This document shows positions 1 through 12,462 of a stretch of DNA of 64,000 nt, piece by piece. How positions within the stretch are numbered: position 1 is the first letter of the stretch; each line of letters starts with the position of its first letter. The DNA comes from Magicicada septendecula (lineage: Eukaryota; Arthropoda; Insecta; Hemiptera; Cicadidae). A program made the position numbers and the translations under genes. The notes below the pieces were generated by a model, which saw nothing but the letters and a program-made list of their open reading frames with translations, made no database searches and was not told the DNA's origin. The stretch covers positions 200,178,134-200,242,133 of the forward strand of contig CM068373.1 of NCBI GenBank assembly GCA_034769895.1, given 5' to 3'.

Positions 1-1697
1 CTTTAAGCTAATTTCAAAACACAACATTTCAGAATTAATCACATTTTTTTCACTTTATAGGCTATGTCACACCAAAAGAAAATGTACAGGTCACTTTCAA
101 CAACAGTTGACAACAGCTGACTGAATATTATCCGATGACAAAATACTAAACAGATGGGAGATAGTCACACCAACCAACCATTTTGTATATAGTCTTTAAA
201 ATGAGATTTTTTTGCTTGTACACGGAAAACCTGGATCACTGTATTAAGATATATATTTCAGATATGTAGGTCAATTTATTAATTTTGAGCTATTAATTTA
301 GCTAGTGCTAAGCTTTAAAACACAGTTATTTGTATGAAAGAAAAGTACAATTTTGTAGGCCAAGTAATAAATCCAACTATGATTCTGAAAAATTGTCACG
401 GGTAGGAAAATAAAAATAATAATAATTCACCGATCTGAATGACGTTTTACAGAATCGTGATAAACATAAAATTACTTTTGATAGTGATCCCATGCTCATC
501 CCAAGTTGAAACTTTCAGAATATGTAGAGGAAAACAATATCTTTCACATATATTTTTTTGAGAATTTTAAAAATACAGTTTTTCAAAATTCAGTAAATGC
601 AATAATGATGTGTTTATAAAAAATATATATATTTTCAACTAATTATGTTTTATATCATATGAAAGCCCTTTAAAAGAGCTTTCAAATGAACTCGATGTCA
701 TTGTTCTAGCTTAATTAGAACACAAGTTGTGAACAAATCAATATTGTTGCGCAAGTCAAAAATTTTATTTATTTTTTCATTTTTGAGCACCCATTACTCA
801 GTAACCTTTCGTCAGAAAAATGTGAAAAAATTGATTTGTGTTACTATTTATGAATACTACATGCATACTTAATTTCAAATAAATCTAAGAGGGTCAGGTT
901 GTAGCACTTGTTGATTTGACACGGAATATCTCTTAAATGTAACTTGAAGTTTTCATTTTGTTGTAAACATACCAGTCTAGTTTTTCTATTTATAGTTTAT
1001 GCTTTTTTTTTTAATAATTTCAACTAATTGAACCCCTAATCAATCCTACACTCCCTCGCAGAAAAACCTATATTTAGTTCATTTATATTGTCATCTGAGT
1101 TTAGTTATGTTTGATGTAATAAATAAAATGTTTATTTCATCAAAGGTGTTTTCACTTTTTGTAATTATGTTCTTGTAAATAAATATTCTATGTACTTTAT
1201 GAATGTAATCTTATAGTTACTGATAAAGTAACAAAGCCCAAATGTCTGTGTGGTATTTTTGTTGTAATAATATTTGTCTGATATGTATTATTTTTGCAAT
1301 GTTTTTATGTATCTTCTATGAAGAAATAATTTGTTCATTATCCTTAATAATTATTAATTATTGATACCTTAGAATTGAAACTGTTTTGTAATAAAAATCA
1401 AGGTACTTGTAAGTCTTTTTTTATCAATAACCTATTGAAAATAACACATTCCTTGTGCAATGCAAGTAGGCCTACCAAATACCTACCAAAAATGTATATC
1501 CCCAATTTTTGATAGAATATTTGATTTTTGTTGCCATCAGAATTTTACTTTGATTTTACTTTCATGTTCCATAAGGAAATGGAAGTATGGTGATGGCAAA
1601 AAAAATCGTGTTAGAGATTTTTGCAGATTCTGATTATACTACCCTCAAAACATGAAAAAAAGTAATTTATCGAAAAGTGTCTGTGTGTCTGTCTAGA
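1..1697. other. AT-rich DNA without recognised gene
   Basis: No open frame of useful length and no recognisable protein similarity on either strand. The sequence is strongly AT-rich with homopolymer runs. I see no repeat structure clear enough to name. Confidence 0.6.
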
Positions 1698-2025
1698 TTT
1701 TTTATGGCAAACGATAAGAGCCGCAAATTCAAACAGAATCAAATAATTTTTTGCATACAGCCCTGAATTGTAGAGTATTCAAGACCTATTGTTTTTTGTG
1801 AAGATCGGTTAAGATAAAGGGGTAGTTTACCTGCAATATTTTATGTTGTAACAAGAGAAATTTTTTCATGACGAACGATAACTGCCGTAAATTCAAACAG
1901 AATCAGATATTTTTTTACATATGTGCCCGAGTTATAGAGGACTCAAGGCCTATTGATTTTGGTGAAGATCGGTTACGGGGAAAGGGTAGTTTACCTGAAA
2001 CATTTTTTTGTTGTAACGTAATAGT
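1698..2025. repeat. Imperfect tandem duplication, 164-bp unit
   Basis: Two adjacent copies are offset by 164 bp: ACGATAA at 1711 matches 1875, and GTAGTTTACCTG at 1822 matches 1986. Shared blocks include AAATTCAAACAGAATCA and GAAGATCGGTTA. The short frame starting at 1868 lies in the second copy. Both copies read similarly for a few residues, but stops in the first copy argue against coding. It may be a fragment of a dispersed repeat. Confidence 0.7.
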
Positions 2026-2091
2026 TTACCTGATAATTTTTTGTATATATGTACTACGTTATTGACAACAAAGAAGCAGTTTGTTTTTAAA

Positions 2092-2185
2092 ATTCCTTCC
2101 CGGCCTGTTTGGCCGTAGACCAATGTTTTCTGCAAAACCAGACGTTTCGCCAGTGCCATCGACTTCCATCATCAGTGAAAATCAA
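2092..2185 (-). other. Hairpin region with CTGATGA...GAAACG motif
   Basis: On the minus strand CTGATGA (2169-2175) is followed by GAAACG (about 2143-2148) after a short spacer. This order is that of a hammerhead ribozyme core and of degenerate motifs seen in Penelope-like retroelements. A small palindrome (CGGCC...GGCCG) lies just to the left at 2101-2115. I could not fold a complete three-stem hammerhead. Two comparable motifs occur at 31636-31700 and 37712-37886. Confidence 0.35.
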
Positions 2186-2229
2186 GTGCGATAACGTGAG
2201 GTGGTATACGTTAGTGCCCACAGTAAGTG

Positions 2230-4390
2230 GCTGAAGCAGTAAGTAGAAAGAAGTAGTTTCAATGGAAATATTTCATTTCGAAAATTATTTTAAATATAAA
2301 TCTTAGAACATGGAAGTCGTGTATGATTCTCCATACCAATATTTTGTTCTTAAGTGTGCTATTAAGTATTAGGAATCTTCTCCATGTCAAGGTATAGGAT
2401 TACAGCCTGTTTTGCCTTCACTGAAGGCATCTCTTTTCCTTGCCCTACCTATATCTCGTCTTCCCTGAGGTCTGTATCTTATTACTTGTTTAGGTAGTCC
2501 CATGTTTTCCATTCTCTTGATATCCTGCCTCTATTTTATTTGTCCTTCCCTTATTCTGCCGGCTATAGAATATACATTTTACTTGGTACTTATATTTTCA
2601 TTTCATATTTGATATCTAAGGGTTTGCATTATGAATACTCGACACAATATTTTTCTTGTTAGATTCGAAGTTTTAAGTAATTTTCTCTTAAAAAGTGTGT
2701 ATGAACATTTTAGCACGACGAGATTGTCTGTTTTATTATTATTCTTAACGTTTTGGTTTTTATTATTAATTTTTGGTTTATTGATTTATTCTACCCAATT
2801 CAATCTATTATTGAATCCGATATGAATAAATCGGTTTACTTACTCTTTGACATCGTTTATTAATTTTGTTTAAATAGTTTAGAATGTTTTTTGTTCTATT
2901 TCACGAGTTCGATTCTGAAGAAGTTGCGTTGACTCTTCTATTATTAGCTGCGGTGAGTTGCTCTGTACTTTCCTGTATAGACACTAACATAAACACAACA
3001 TGTACATGATACTTAATATTATTATAACATTAATAGTTAATAACATTTTATTATGGCCTATGCATACTGCATTGGTCATTGTCACTTCTGATAGTGTCCT
3101 TTTTCTTCATCTTGTGGTTTTATTACCTTAACTATAGTTTGTTAAGTGAGTTTACTATACTTTAGGAAGTTACCTTTTTATATGGGTTGTAATCCTATCA
3201 AATTATTCTCGTTATTGCTTGAATATCTCTTATCATTGTTTTGATAGCACTGTTATTATTGTGCAGTAGTTCATTCTGCATTTATACTGAAAATTGCTTT
3301 GGTTTAAAGTAACCAAGATTACTTGCATCTAGCTGTCAACATGGTTTATTTATTATTATTGTTATTATTAGTATTTGGGTGGCTATAATCCTTGAATTTA
3401 CTTATTCGAATAGTATTCTGCCTCATTCAATGTTGTTGGTTTAGTTCCTACTCTTTTATGATAAGTTTACAAGATAATTTTGTTCATCATGCATCCATTC
3501 TATGGCAAGCATATAGTTATAATATACAACAATGGATTATTGTCGGTTTTGTGTTTCTGTATTACATTTGATTTATTTGACTTTATGTAGTACTGGTATA
3601 TCTATTGGTTATTATTAGATTACATTTTGTTTATCTTTTACAGTCTTTACTATTGGTAATTAGTGTTTATTTCTAATATCAATTCCACTTTACTATTGGT
3701 CATTGGTGTTTTGGACATAGCCCGCTTTTCATGTCTACACATAATTTAGCTAAGAACTTATTATTATTCATTCTCTTTCTTACTTTTTATGTTCAATAAT
3801 TCATTCTTATTGATTATTGTTTGTATTACATTGTCAAGGAAGGTATTCACTTAATAAGTTTTGGTCAAGTGTCAATTTGTTTTGCAGCTTAGGGGTTTAA
3901 ATCATGTTGTTTATTCCATTTATTCTTTCTTCTTTTATAATAATTCTTTTATTGCCATATGTTAGTTCATTATAATTCATGTTATCTCCCTTTTTTGTGT
4001 TTGATCTGGATATTTTCTTCTTCTCTTCACCGATTTCCTTCCTCCCTCTTAATAAGTTTCTTCATGGCGTTTTCACTGGTTTCCTTCTCACGGTTAATAG
4101 GTTTCTTCTTGATTTTGTCTTTAATGGGTTTCCTTCTCACTGTTTGATGTATTGGGTAATTATGTATGTCGTCTCGTCGTTAGTCTTGCTTTATCTTCTT
4201 TAGTTGCACATTTACTGGTAATTCCTTCTTCATTTTAATTCACTTGGTTTTGGCTTATGATACTTCCTTTTTTATCCATGATCGTATGCTTGACCTTGTA
4301 GGTATTCTTAATTGTAGTGGCTTTCAACTTATTTGTGGTACGCTGGTGTTGGTAGTGTTATATGTACCATTACAACATACAAAAATTTGA
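2230..4390. other. T-rich low-complexity region
   Basis: Long T- and TTATTA-rich stretch on the plus strand. Short frames here read as hydrophobic Leu/Phe/Ser strings, an effect of T-rich codons, not membrane proteins. Composition resembles 57457-59110, beside a long LTR, so this may be the internal part of an old LTR element. No LTR boundary or protein remnant was found to prove it. Confidence 0.3.
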
Positions 4391-4394
4391 CAGA

Positions 4395-4506
4395 TATTTT
4401 TGTCGCAAAAAACTTTTATGATATATTGTGTATAAATACACATATAAAGGTATTTTTGCCACAAAAAACGTTTATGATATATTGTGTATAAATACACATA
4501 TAAAGG
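4395..4506. repeat. 56-bp tandem duplication
   Basis: Two nearly identical copies lie head to tail: ATGATATATTGTG at 4418 matches 4474, and each copy ends in TACACATATAAAGGTA. They differ at only a few positions, so the duplication is fairly recent. It is non-coding; the minus-strand frame across it is a by-product. Confidence 0.8.
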
Positions 4507-5023
4507 TATACAATACATTTGATTTGTTTAACAGTCGTTATAAGACAGTATTACCATATAGGGGAGAGCAGAGAGACATAAGTTGATACTTTGTACTTCT
4601 TCAAGTGTCCCTTAGTCGCAGCACCTCTGCAACTGTATAACGTTTTTGTTATAGCTTGTAGTACATGCTTCTCCAGTCTGATTATAGCAGTGTACAGTAA
4701 AATGAGTCTTTGTTCCCTTTTGTATTTTAGAACGTGTAAAGCAACCTTTTGTCACTAATTTGCTATGGGTGTTTACAGCTACGTACTTTGTTGGATCCAT
4801 GGTAAGTGTACAATTGAATCATACTAATACAAAAGCAATGTGGCAACATGAGGGCAAGTTATGTTTCTGTATAACTTTTAAAAGAAAATTAATTCATAAC
4901 CTAACAGATCTCAGAATTAATTATGTGTCAGTTACTTGTGATCCTTTAATGAAGATTACGTGTTTATTAAATCCTAAAAAACTAAAATTTTTAAAATGAT
5001 AATAGTAATAATGGCTCCTTTTT
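4507..5023. other. Unassigned stretch upstream of pogo remnant
   Basis: No recognisable protein. The plus frame 4760-4999 has no known motif and no similarity to the transposase that begins at 5024. It may be the 5' untranslated part of that element or unrelated DNA. Confidence 0.4.
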
Positions 5024-6500
5024 ATGCCGCCTAGGAAATTTAGGAGGTAGAATAGGTTGCCTAAAGTGAGTGTTCGACACACGCACTAAAGGTAGAGTGG
5101 CCAGCAGCACTACACTTCAGCCACTAATTTTAAAATTAAAGGTGTACCTTCAATTTCACCAGAAGGAAAGTGGTATGTTGGTACAATGTAAGTAAAACAT
5201 TTTGTTCTGTTTTCTTTTTTTCATATTTGGTTCAAACGTACAAGTGAAAAACTTTCTGGGGCGATGTAGCTCACAAACCCTACAAAGACTCGGCGTTTTC
5301 CACAACTTGTATTTAGGAAAGAACAAAAAGAAAATTCAGATTTCTGTGTTATGATCTGCACTATTCTGTTAGTTATTATGGTTTGTACCCTAAGAATATT
5401 CGTATGTTAGCCTCCGAATACGTGTTTGCAAATAATGTCGATTTTCTGGTGAACTGGGCCGGTAAAAGATTGTTTTACTGGCTTCATGCAGCGACATTCA
5501 AGGTTGTCTTTTAGAGAGGCTGAAGCAACAAGTTTTGCAATAGCATTTAGTTTTAATAAACATAACATAAAACTTTCTTCAATATTGGAATTCTGTGATA
5601 AGTCGCCTTCATTTTTACTGTCACAATATTTGGAATGTGAAGGAAACCAGGCAGCATAACGACAGTGCACTGTCCTAACAAAGTTGTCAGTTTGAAGGGA
5701 AATAAACAAGTCAGCAGGGTTACCCCTTTGGAAAAGGGTGAAACCAGTGGTATTTTCATAGATGGCAGCTGGAAACCACCACTTATCGTTATATCCACAG
5801 AGTGTTATGTAGATATCACTTTGATTATTTATGGACCAGCAGGTTGTATTGGAGTAGCACATCCATCAAGATAAATTACAGCCTCTCTTTTTTTACTATT
5901 TATGAAACAGTTTATACCTCATACCCGTTACAATCTGACTTCAGCCATTAGACAAGTGTTTATATGGCCTGTTTCGGTGCAGCCGCTGAGAGCTGGATGA
6001 CAATAAACCCAGGTAAAACCATGACATACCTGGGCTAGCAAAAGATGCTCTTTCAAAGGCAGCTACACCATCTAACTGACAGCAGGTTTTAGTTCAACTG
6101 GAATTTGGCCATTAAATGAAAATATATTCAGTATCGAAGAGTTTCTGTGTTCACCTGTAATTGACAGAGAGATAGGAGACAAAAGTAATTATGAAGGAAC
6201 ATTAACACCAACAAAAGATTGTCAAGAGACCACAGTAGCCGGACCTCCCACGTCGGAAATAAACGAGACATCTGCTAATACCTTATCACAATTGACACCA
6301 GAATAAATTCGCCCTTATCCGAAAGCGACTGCAAAAATAAAATAGAAATGCGCCAAGAAGAAAAAGTCAAGTATTCTCACTGACTCCTATTAAAAAAGCA
6401 ATTCGTATTGAAGAGGAGGCATGACAAAAGAAAGAGCGATCAAAACGGAAACTAATCATGAACGGTAAAACGAAGACGATTTGTGGACTGTATAGAAACG
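5024..6500 (+). pseudogene. Pogo/Tigger/jerky-type DDE transposase, decayed
   Basis: Plus-strand remnant covering most of a pogo-superfamily transposase in the expected order. It starts with MPPRKF at 5024 and a weak psq-type helix-turn-helix. YGLYPKNIRMLASEYV follows at 5377, then GFMQRHSRLSFREAEATSF near 5482 and KQVSRVTPLEKGET near 5707. GPAGCIGVAHPS ends at 5868 and is followed by a TAA at 5872-5874, where these proteins usually continue with a Trp; the same frame then reads ITASLFLLFMKQFIPHTR. The C-terminal tail has GIWPLNENIFSIEEF near 6105 and KKKKSSILTD near 6360. At least one frameshift (about 5466) and several stops make it non-functional. The minus-strand ORF 5407-5862 is its shadow. 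Family membership is inferred from motif order. Confidence 0.85.
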
Positions 6501-6569
6501 GTCAATCAAACTCTCCAAGACTTAAGAAATTGTAACAAATTAGTGGGTAGCGTAACATTTGTTATTTCA

Positions 6570-7175
6570 GAGGATTCTCGCTAGAGATTACCGGTAACTG
6601 CAAGAGGAACCCGCGCTGATATTGTCTCAGTGTGTTTAAAGTCCTCGGCGATGTGGAATGCTATTCAGACTAAATTTGCAAAGCAATATGAGAGCCCATT
6701 TAGGAGGAGGAGGAGATGGTGATTTTTCTACAAACTTACTGCACCTCGGTGACGGTAGTGTTCCTAATGACGATAGCTTCACAGAAATTGACGAAAAACT
6801 GGGACATAGTAAATAGTACAACACTGTATTAATTGCTAAATTCTGTGCAAAACGTCAAGTCTTTACTTGATAAAAATTACAAGTGGTTATTCCCAAAGAA
6901 TCGAATCTGTGAAGGAAAATAATGATACAAGTTTGGAAAAATTTTCTGGGGATAATAAAATGTCCGAAGAATCTATTAACACCGTATTTAATATTGAAAA
7001 TATAGTGTACTATCTCCAAGAATTTTTTAATTCTTTAAATCAATCTTGCATTCCGCCACAACGGTTCATTCTAAAGGTTGGCACTCCAACAATGTTGTTG
7101 AAAAATTTACATCCTCCGAACGTTTGCATAATACAAAATGCAGGTGACACGGGAATTTCTGTGTCAAGTAGGTAA
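6570..7175 (+). pseudogene. Helitron Pif1-like helicase remnant
   Basis: Plus-strand fragments match the C-terminal half of Helitron helicases: RLPVTARGTRADIVSVCLKS near 6583, then after a frameshift NMRAHLGGGGDGDF near 6685 with LGDGSVPNDDSF. Last comes an intact 102-codon frame (6867-7175) with EFFNSLNQSCIPPQRF and LKVGTPTMLLKNLHPP. The last block matches the segment before the final helicase motif of Pif1-like proteins. No Rep (HUH) domain and no CTRRT terminus was found. It lies about 70 bp after the pogo remnant on the same strand, so one element probably inserted into or captured the other. Confidence 0.8.
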
Positions 7176-7800
7176 TAGCGTTATTATCGACTCAAAAGCC
7201 CTCTTCACACACACATTCGAATCAGTAGGCTACTGGTTGTTAGCATTACCTGGTGTAATTACCAACTTATAAATTGTAACATTCTTTACTTTAGTACACA
7301 CTTGAAGGAAATTAACAGTTTCGAAATTACATCCGTTCCATTTACATAATTTTCATTAAACCTACTTAATATGTAGTAGTGAACGATAAGCTTTTCCAGG
7401 TTTTACTAGTACTTGACCTACAACGGTCTGATCTCCTACACTCAGTGCCTCTGTCTTTAATGATCACTGCTTTTTTTTACATAATAATTTTCCCATTCCT
7501 GCATAGAATTTACCCGCTCGTACAGAAGGCAACAGAATTTAGTGAATCCAAGCTGCAATCGAAGTATAACTACGTTACTTTCACATCTCCGTAGGTATGC
7601 CACGAATATCCGTCATACTGAATTCTGCTCAATAAAAGTTTCATACTATCACATGACTCCGACATGTAAGCAGTAAGTTATAAACTGAAGGGATTGGTGA
7701 ATTATTAAAAATGGAGTAAAATCAATAGGTTAAAAAAAGTTCGTAGAAGTCTTTTGAGTGGAGGGAACGTTAGAAAACTGTTTATGTTATGAATGCTTAA
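7176..7800. other. No feature recognised
   Basis: AT-rich with no convincing ORF. I checked for a Helitron hairpin and CTRR end following the helicase remnant and saw none. Confidence 0.5.
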
Positions 7801-7804
7801 GCCT

Positions 7805-8040
7805 ACAAATCGTGATAGTTGTTATTATTATTATTATATTATTACTATAAAACAACATTTGTATTATTTCAATACAGACAGGAGTGAATACAGCCTTCGA
7901 ATGAATTGGTAGAACGAACGCGTCAGCCTGCCAACACACATTAGATCTGTATATTTGTGTCGTGACAATCGTAATAATTTTTGTAAACAAAGACTGTTGT
8001 GTCATTACGACATTAAGAATGTTGTTGGCGTGAATTTAAT
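7805..8040. repeat. Dispersed repeat, copy related to 16443-16660
   Basis: A TTATTATTA-rich head, ACTATAAAA, and a tail (GTAAACA...TGTCATTACGACATTAAGAATGTT) recur in the same order at 16443-16660. Identity is moderate by eye, so this is an old repeat family of unknown class. A CT/AC-rich microsatellite begins shortly after this copy. Confidence 0.55.
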
Positions 8041-8085
8041 GCGACAGATTTTTTTACCTCCGCCCTCTTTCAGTCCTCTCACTCA

Positions 8086-8135
8086 CTCACTCACTCACTC
8101 TCTCTCTCTCTCGCGCGCGCACACGCACGCGCGCC
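8086..8135. repeat. Compound microsatellite (ACTC)n(CT)n(GC/AC)n
   Basis: Direct run of ACTC, then CT, then alternating GC and AC dinucleotides. The peptide frame across it has no meaning. Confidence 0.95.
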
Positions 8136-10190
8136 AACTCGTACAGTTTCTTCTTTTTGTCAACAATTTCAGTGTTACACACAATCCTTCACTGTTTGTT
8201 TGTATCTGTTTGTTTAATCATTCATTGTGTTTGTACAGACTACACATTCAAACTTGAGTAATCTGTTTGTAGCAGTGTAACATTTCAACAAACACTTAAA
8301 GAGGCGCGCTTTGGGTGCAGTCGCAGAAGGACCTGCCGTGCTAACTTAATGAAAATAAAAGGAAATTAATAGTGAGGTAGTCATGTTTAATTAAAGGTAG
8401 TAGTGAGGTTTGCCCCTATTAGTGAGGTAGATGGGGAAAATTGACAGAGAAAGAGTGAGGGGGAGAAGAGAGACGGGGGAGAGAGAATTACGAATTTTTA
8501 ATTATTCTCATTCATACCGAATATCATTTGTAAGAATATGGTTATGCAGTTATTGGTATACAGTAGTACCGAAGCAACATGTTTCAAGTTGACTCCCATC
8601 CGTTGGAAATTTATTCACCATTCTGATTAATAAAAATTTCTACAAGTACCAATAATATAAATAACAACCTGCAGAAGCAGAAGAGTTTATATCTTACAGA
8701 GTTGTAATGTTACATTAATTATATTTTTGCTTTTCGTATATCACAGTGAGCAGTAATCTAATTTTTTTGAAATAATACGTGAAGGCTTATATATTAAGAA
8801 TTAATTTTTTTTTATAGTTTCCGTAACTTGCTTGTAAAATAATTAGGTGTCCAAAAGGTAAGTTACATATTTTAATAGCAACTTATAAGTTCCTCATCCT
8901 CGGTTTTTTCCTTTCTTCAAAATGTACCACTTCTTAATTGCGAATAAATTATTTAACGTAATAATCGTTTCACCAAAGGCTGTTTGGATCCTGTTAATAA
9001 AACTCTTGAGTCTGCTGCACATAATCCTCGCTTTTGGTTCATGTTTCGTTAACTTTCTACATTACAATAAGTTTAATTATTTTCAAGTTCCTTATAAGTA
9101 GCCAACTGTAGTAAACATCATGTACTTTGACCTCTCTCTCACTCTCTCTCACTCTCTCTCTCTTTCTTTCTGTTACTCTTGTTCTTCTCAATAACTGTAT
9201 CTCAGGAAGTCTGAACGTAACAGGTTCTTAAGTAAACTTCATATGACTTAACGTGCAAAATCTTAAACATCATTTGGGCTTCAGTTATGTTATAATTTTG
9301 TAAGAAAGCTTTACAAAATACTTTTTACACTGCTTCTGTATACGAAACTAGGTGCAGGTATGTAATCAAATTTTTAAGTAGGCCTATTTATTCTAACACT
9401 GTTACAGTTTCTTGAAAACGCCGTATGTAAACAAACATTAAAACTTAGTAATAAGGTTTATCAAACTACTATTTTTCTTGGACGCATTAACGCAAATCAG
9501 TAATCTAGAGACCAATTTTATATTGAAAAATCGATGTCTAATAAACGGAATTTGATATGCAAAAATCCATCGGTTAAGAAAATAAAGTAAACTTGGTTAT
9601 TAACAAATAATTTTGGCAAAAATTTTTAATTTGATATAGGCTATAATTGATTCCAATTTTATTACAATCTGAGAAATGAAGCCAAATAGATTTTCATAAA
9701 CGTTGGTCTAGAAACAAAAAAAGTTTCATTCTTAAGCGCACAATATTATAATTTCCCTTTCATCCCGGAAAAAAGACTGTATTAAGCTACTATCATACTT
9801 GTCTAGTCTACACTATTTAATGGGTATATTATAGGTTTCACAAAAATTGATTATCTTACACATGGTTTTAATATATCACTAAACTTTGTGAAAAGTCTGA
9901 GTGAAAAGAATTATATACACAACGGTTGATGTTAATACAGGTCTTAATTCGTTTCAAAATTTATAGATAAATAAAAAATTAAAATTATCACATATATTGT
10001 GTGGTGTATAAAATAAATTGTAATAATCCTTTCTAATATGATTACTTAAGCCATAATATCCGAAGTTGGACCGTTCCTTTATTCTTCTGTAGCCTCCTAC
10101 ATTCTTGCGTATCTGCTGTCATATTCGCGTCTCACAGTCATAGTAGACAGTAGGCTATAATATTATACCTTTTTTTGCGTTGTCTGAGAC
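8136..10190. other. AT-rich spacer with CT microsatellite
   Basis: No gene seen. A CT-rich microsatellite occupies 9131-9175. A G/A-rich segment with repeated TAGTGAGGT lies at 8370-8490. Confidence 0.6.
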
Positions 10191-10520
10191 TTGTCTCAGA
10201 GGATAAGACTCAGGCTGATCTGGGGCAAGCACCCTTCCGCCGATTGGAGATTTAGAGGAGTCGCACGCCAGCGCAGCGCGGACCGGTGGCGAAGTAGGTG
10301 GAGGCATTCAGGATAGAGTGTAGTGTATGGATGTGTATTTGTGTGTTTACGTAGTGTGCAGAGCCAAATGGGTGATGGTAGAGCCATAATAAAAGTATAA
10401 GTCAAACGACAGCCAAGACGAGGTCGAGTAACGCAGGACGCCAAAGCTGGAGGGAGGTGTCAGAGAGGCGTCAAGGTAAGGCGGGGAGGCACAAAGGAGA
10501 GGGATAAAGACCGGATAGGT
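10191..10520. other. GC-richer segment, unidentified
   Basis: Clearly less AT-rich than its surroundings. It begins near TGAGACTTGTCTCAGAGG, a short palindrome, and ends near GGGATAAAGACCGG. An 82-codon minus-strand frame (10196-10444) spans part of it but shows no known motif. It may be a short retroelement or an old gene scrap; I saw no clear tRNA-type A and B boxes. Confidence 0.35.
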
Positions 10521-11439
10521 AGATAGGAAAATTTAAGATGTTAAGTTATCAATAAGGAAGCCAGGTGTAGTAAGTATGACGAAGAGACTTAATTATTTCT
10601 ATTTCTCCGTTGGCGGGGGTTTCTGGGAGGAGGTCCATCGGGAATGGTGAGGAGACGGTTTATGACAAAGGAAGGTCTGCGGTAGTTACAGGTAGTATTA
10701 ATATTATACAATACCTCCTTCACATTTAAGTTGAGGAATTCCAATCAACCTTCCGTTGCGTTACTTCTCTCTTGAGCCCTTGATATAATTCGTTGCCTGC
10801 TCTTTATTGCAGCTGTAATATCTCCTTCGTTTTATAATTCGTAACGTTAAATATTCTTCCTCACCCTGGAATTTTCCATTCTCTTTTACTAATTTCTTTT
10901 CACTTCATAAGACTTTTCTATACCAAAGCAAGTATATAAAAAAGTTATAAGGTCGGGGATTAGCAACCAAACGGCATTGTTTAAAAACATTTATCTACAA
11001 GTTTCTTTTCTATAGTTCATCGTACACACCCTTGCGAGATAAAAATAACTACACGGTAGTTTCTTTCGCAATTTTTCGCATTATTTTGAGACAATCGACT
11101 GGTGATTTAGAGATAAATACTTAATATTAATGGGGTCTCATACATTTTATATTATATCTGTTTTCTATCCTACTGATAGAATTAGAAAAACGGTAGCTAT
11201 CTCTCTTTTCCTTTTAAAACCACAATACATATTAATTTACCAAGTAGCAGTTTCCTTCTTCATTTAAAATTTCTATCAAATCTACTGTATATTGGACAAA
11301 ACAGAAGGGGAAACATACGTGCTTACAAGGTAGTGTAAACATCCTGTAATGCTGTCAAATCAAAATACAAAGGAAGGGGAAGTGAATACTGTAATGAGTA
11401 GCCCCTACATTCATATTTATGCAGGTGTAGGTGATGATT
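10521..11439. other. No feature recognised
   Basis: AT-rich, no protein-like frame on either strand and no notable repeat. Confidence 0.5.
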
Positions 11440-12291
11440 AAGGCCCGGATTTTTATGTAATTACATATTTGAATGCTGAGTGCACATTTACACGGAAAAG
11501 CCAGATATCGGCGAATCATACCAATAGGTGTCTTATCCGCGAGTTTAATTTTACATATTTTTACATATTTTGTTCATATTACATATTTCACTCCATCTTA
11601 CATATTTCTACATATTTTACTATACTTTACTTCAATTTGAAAATTGAAATGGCAAAAAATAGTTAGGCCTATAACAACATTACTCAGATGCGCAAATGTG
11701 CAATTAATCAGAATCAGGTCCAATTAAATTTATTACAAGAAAAGGCAAAATATTGCATCTGTTGCAATTGCACACATAGATTCTACTTTCAAGAAGTAAA
11801 ATTTTTTACGAGCTCAAGCGACAAGTAAGGCATCTTGCACGGGATGTTAGATGAGAATGGTATGCGCGGCCCCACTCATTTACGTTTTGTTCGCACGTTC
11901 AGCGGGCTCGGTGGGGAAAGAACGTGCTGTCCGCGGTAAATAAATACTCTTCGCAGATCTTGCAATTCTCGCAACGGATTCCATCTACCTAAACAAACAA
12001 ATATCTATATAACTCTATGCTATTGTAGGGCACAATGTGATTTTTGACGCCAGTATTATCGACGCTCTCGGAGTGTAAGCCTACACGTAAATAACAATCT
12101 GGCGTGCAGTGTGGTGTGTTGAAGTTATTGTCAAGTCAGTGTTTTGTCTTTCGCCTACACTTCTGCGCTTGCTTGTTTCTTGCCTTGGCGGATTCTCGTT
12201 GTTGGACAAAAGACGTCTTAAATAATATATTGTGCGGTATTGTTCAACGCAAGTTCTTAAGAGTTTTAAATACAAATATCCTTGTTTTATC

Positions 12292-12462
12292 ATGGCACCG
12301 ACCGCATCATCTTTGTCATCTAAGTTAAAATCATGGGTACAGATTGACAGTGCTTTTACAACTGACGATAAAGCTGTATTTTGCCAAGTTTGTTATGGCC
12401 AAATGGTGTTAAAGAAGAGAAGGTACTGCTGTTGTATACAGATGCAGCAGCATACATGTTAA
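12292..12462 (+). pseudogene. N-terminal zinc-finger stub of hAT protein
   Basis: Starts with an ATG at 12292, giving MAPTASSLSSKLKSW, then VFCQVCYGQM, a CxxC finger half like that of CGGBP1-like proteins derived from hAT transposons. Directly after it the sequence jumps to the middle of the catalytic domain, which is in another frame (12381-13313). A deletion has removed the second finger half and the first part of the catalytic core. The 12462 end is only where the shifted frame meets a stop. Confidence 0.6.

Noticed and set aside
3959..4203. Hydrophobic ORFs looking like membrane segments
   Set aside because: T-rich DNA codes for Phe, Leu and Ser by composition; no start context or family match.
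5407..5862. 151-codon minus-strand ORF
   Set aside because: The opposite strand reads as a pogo transposase with correct motif order, so this is a shadow.
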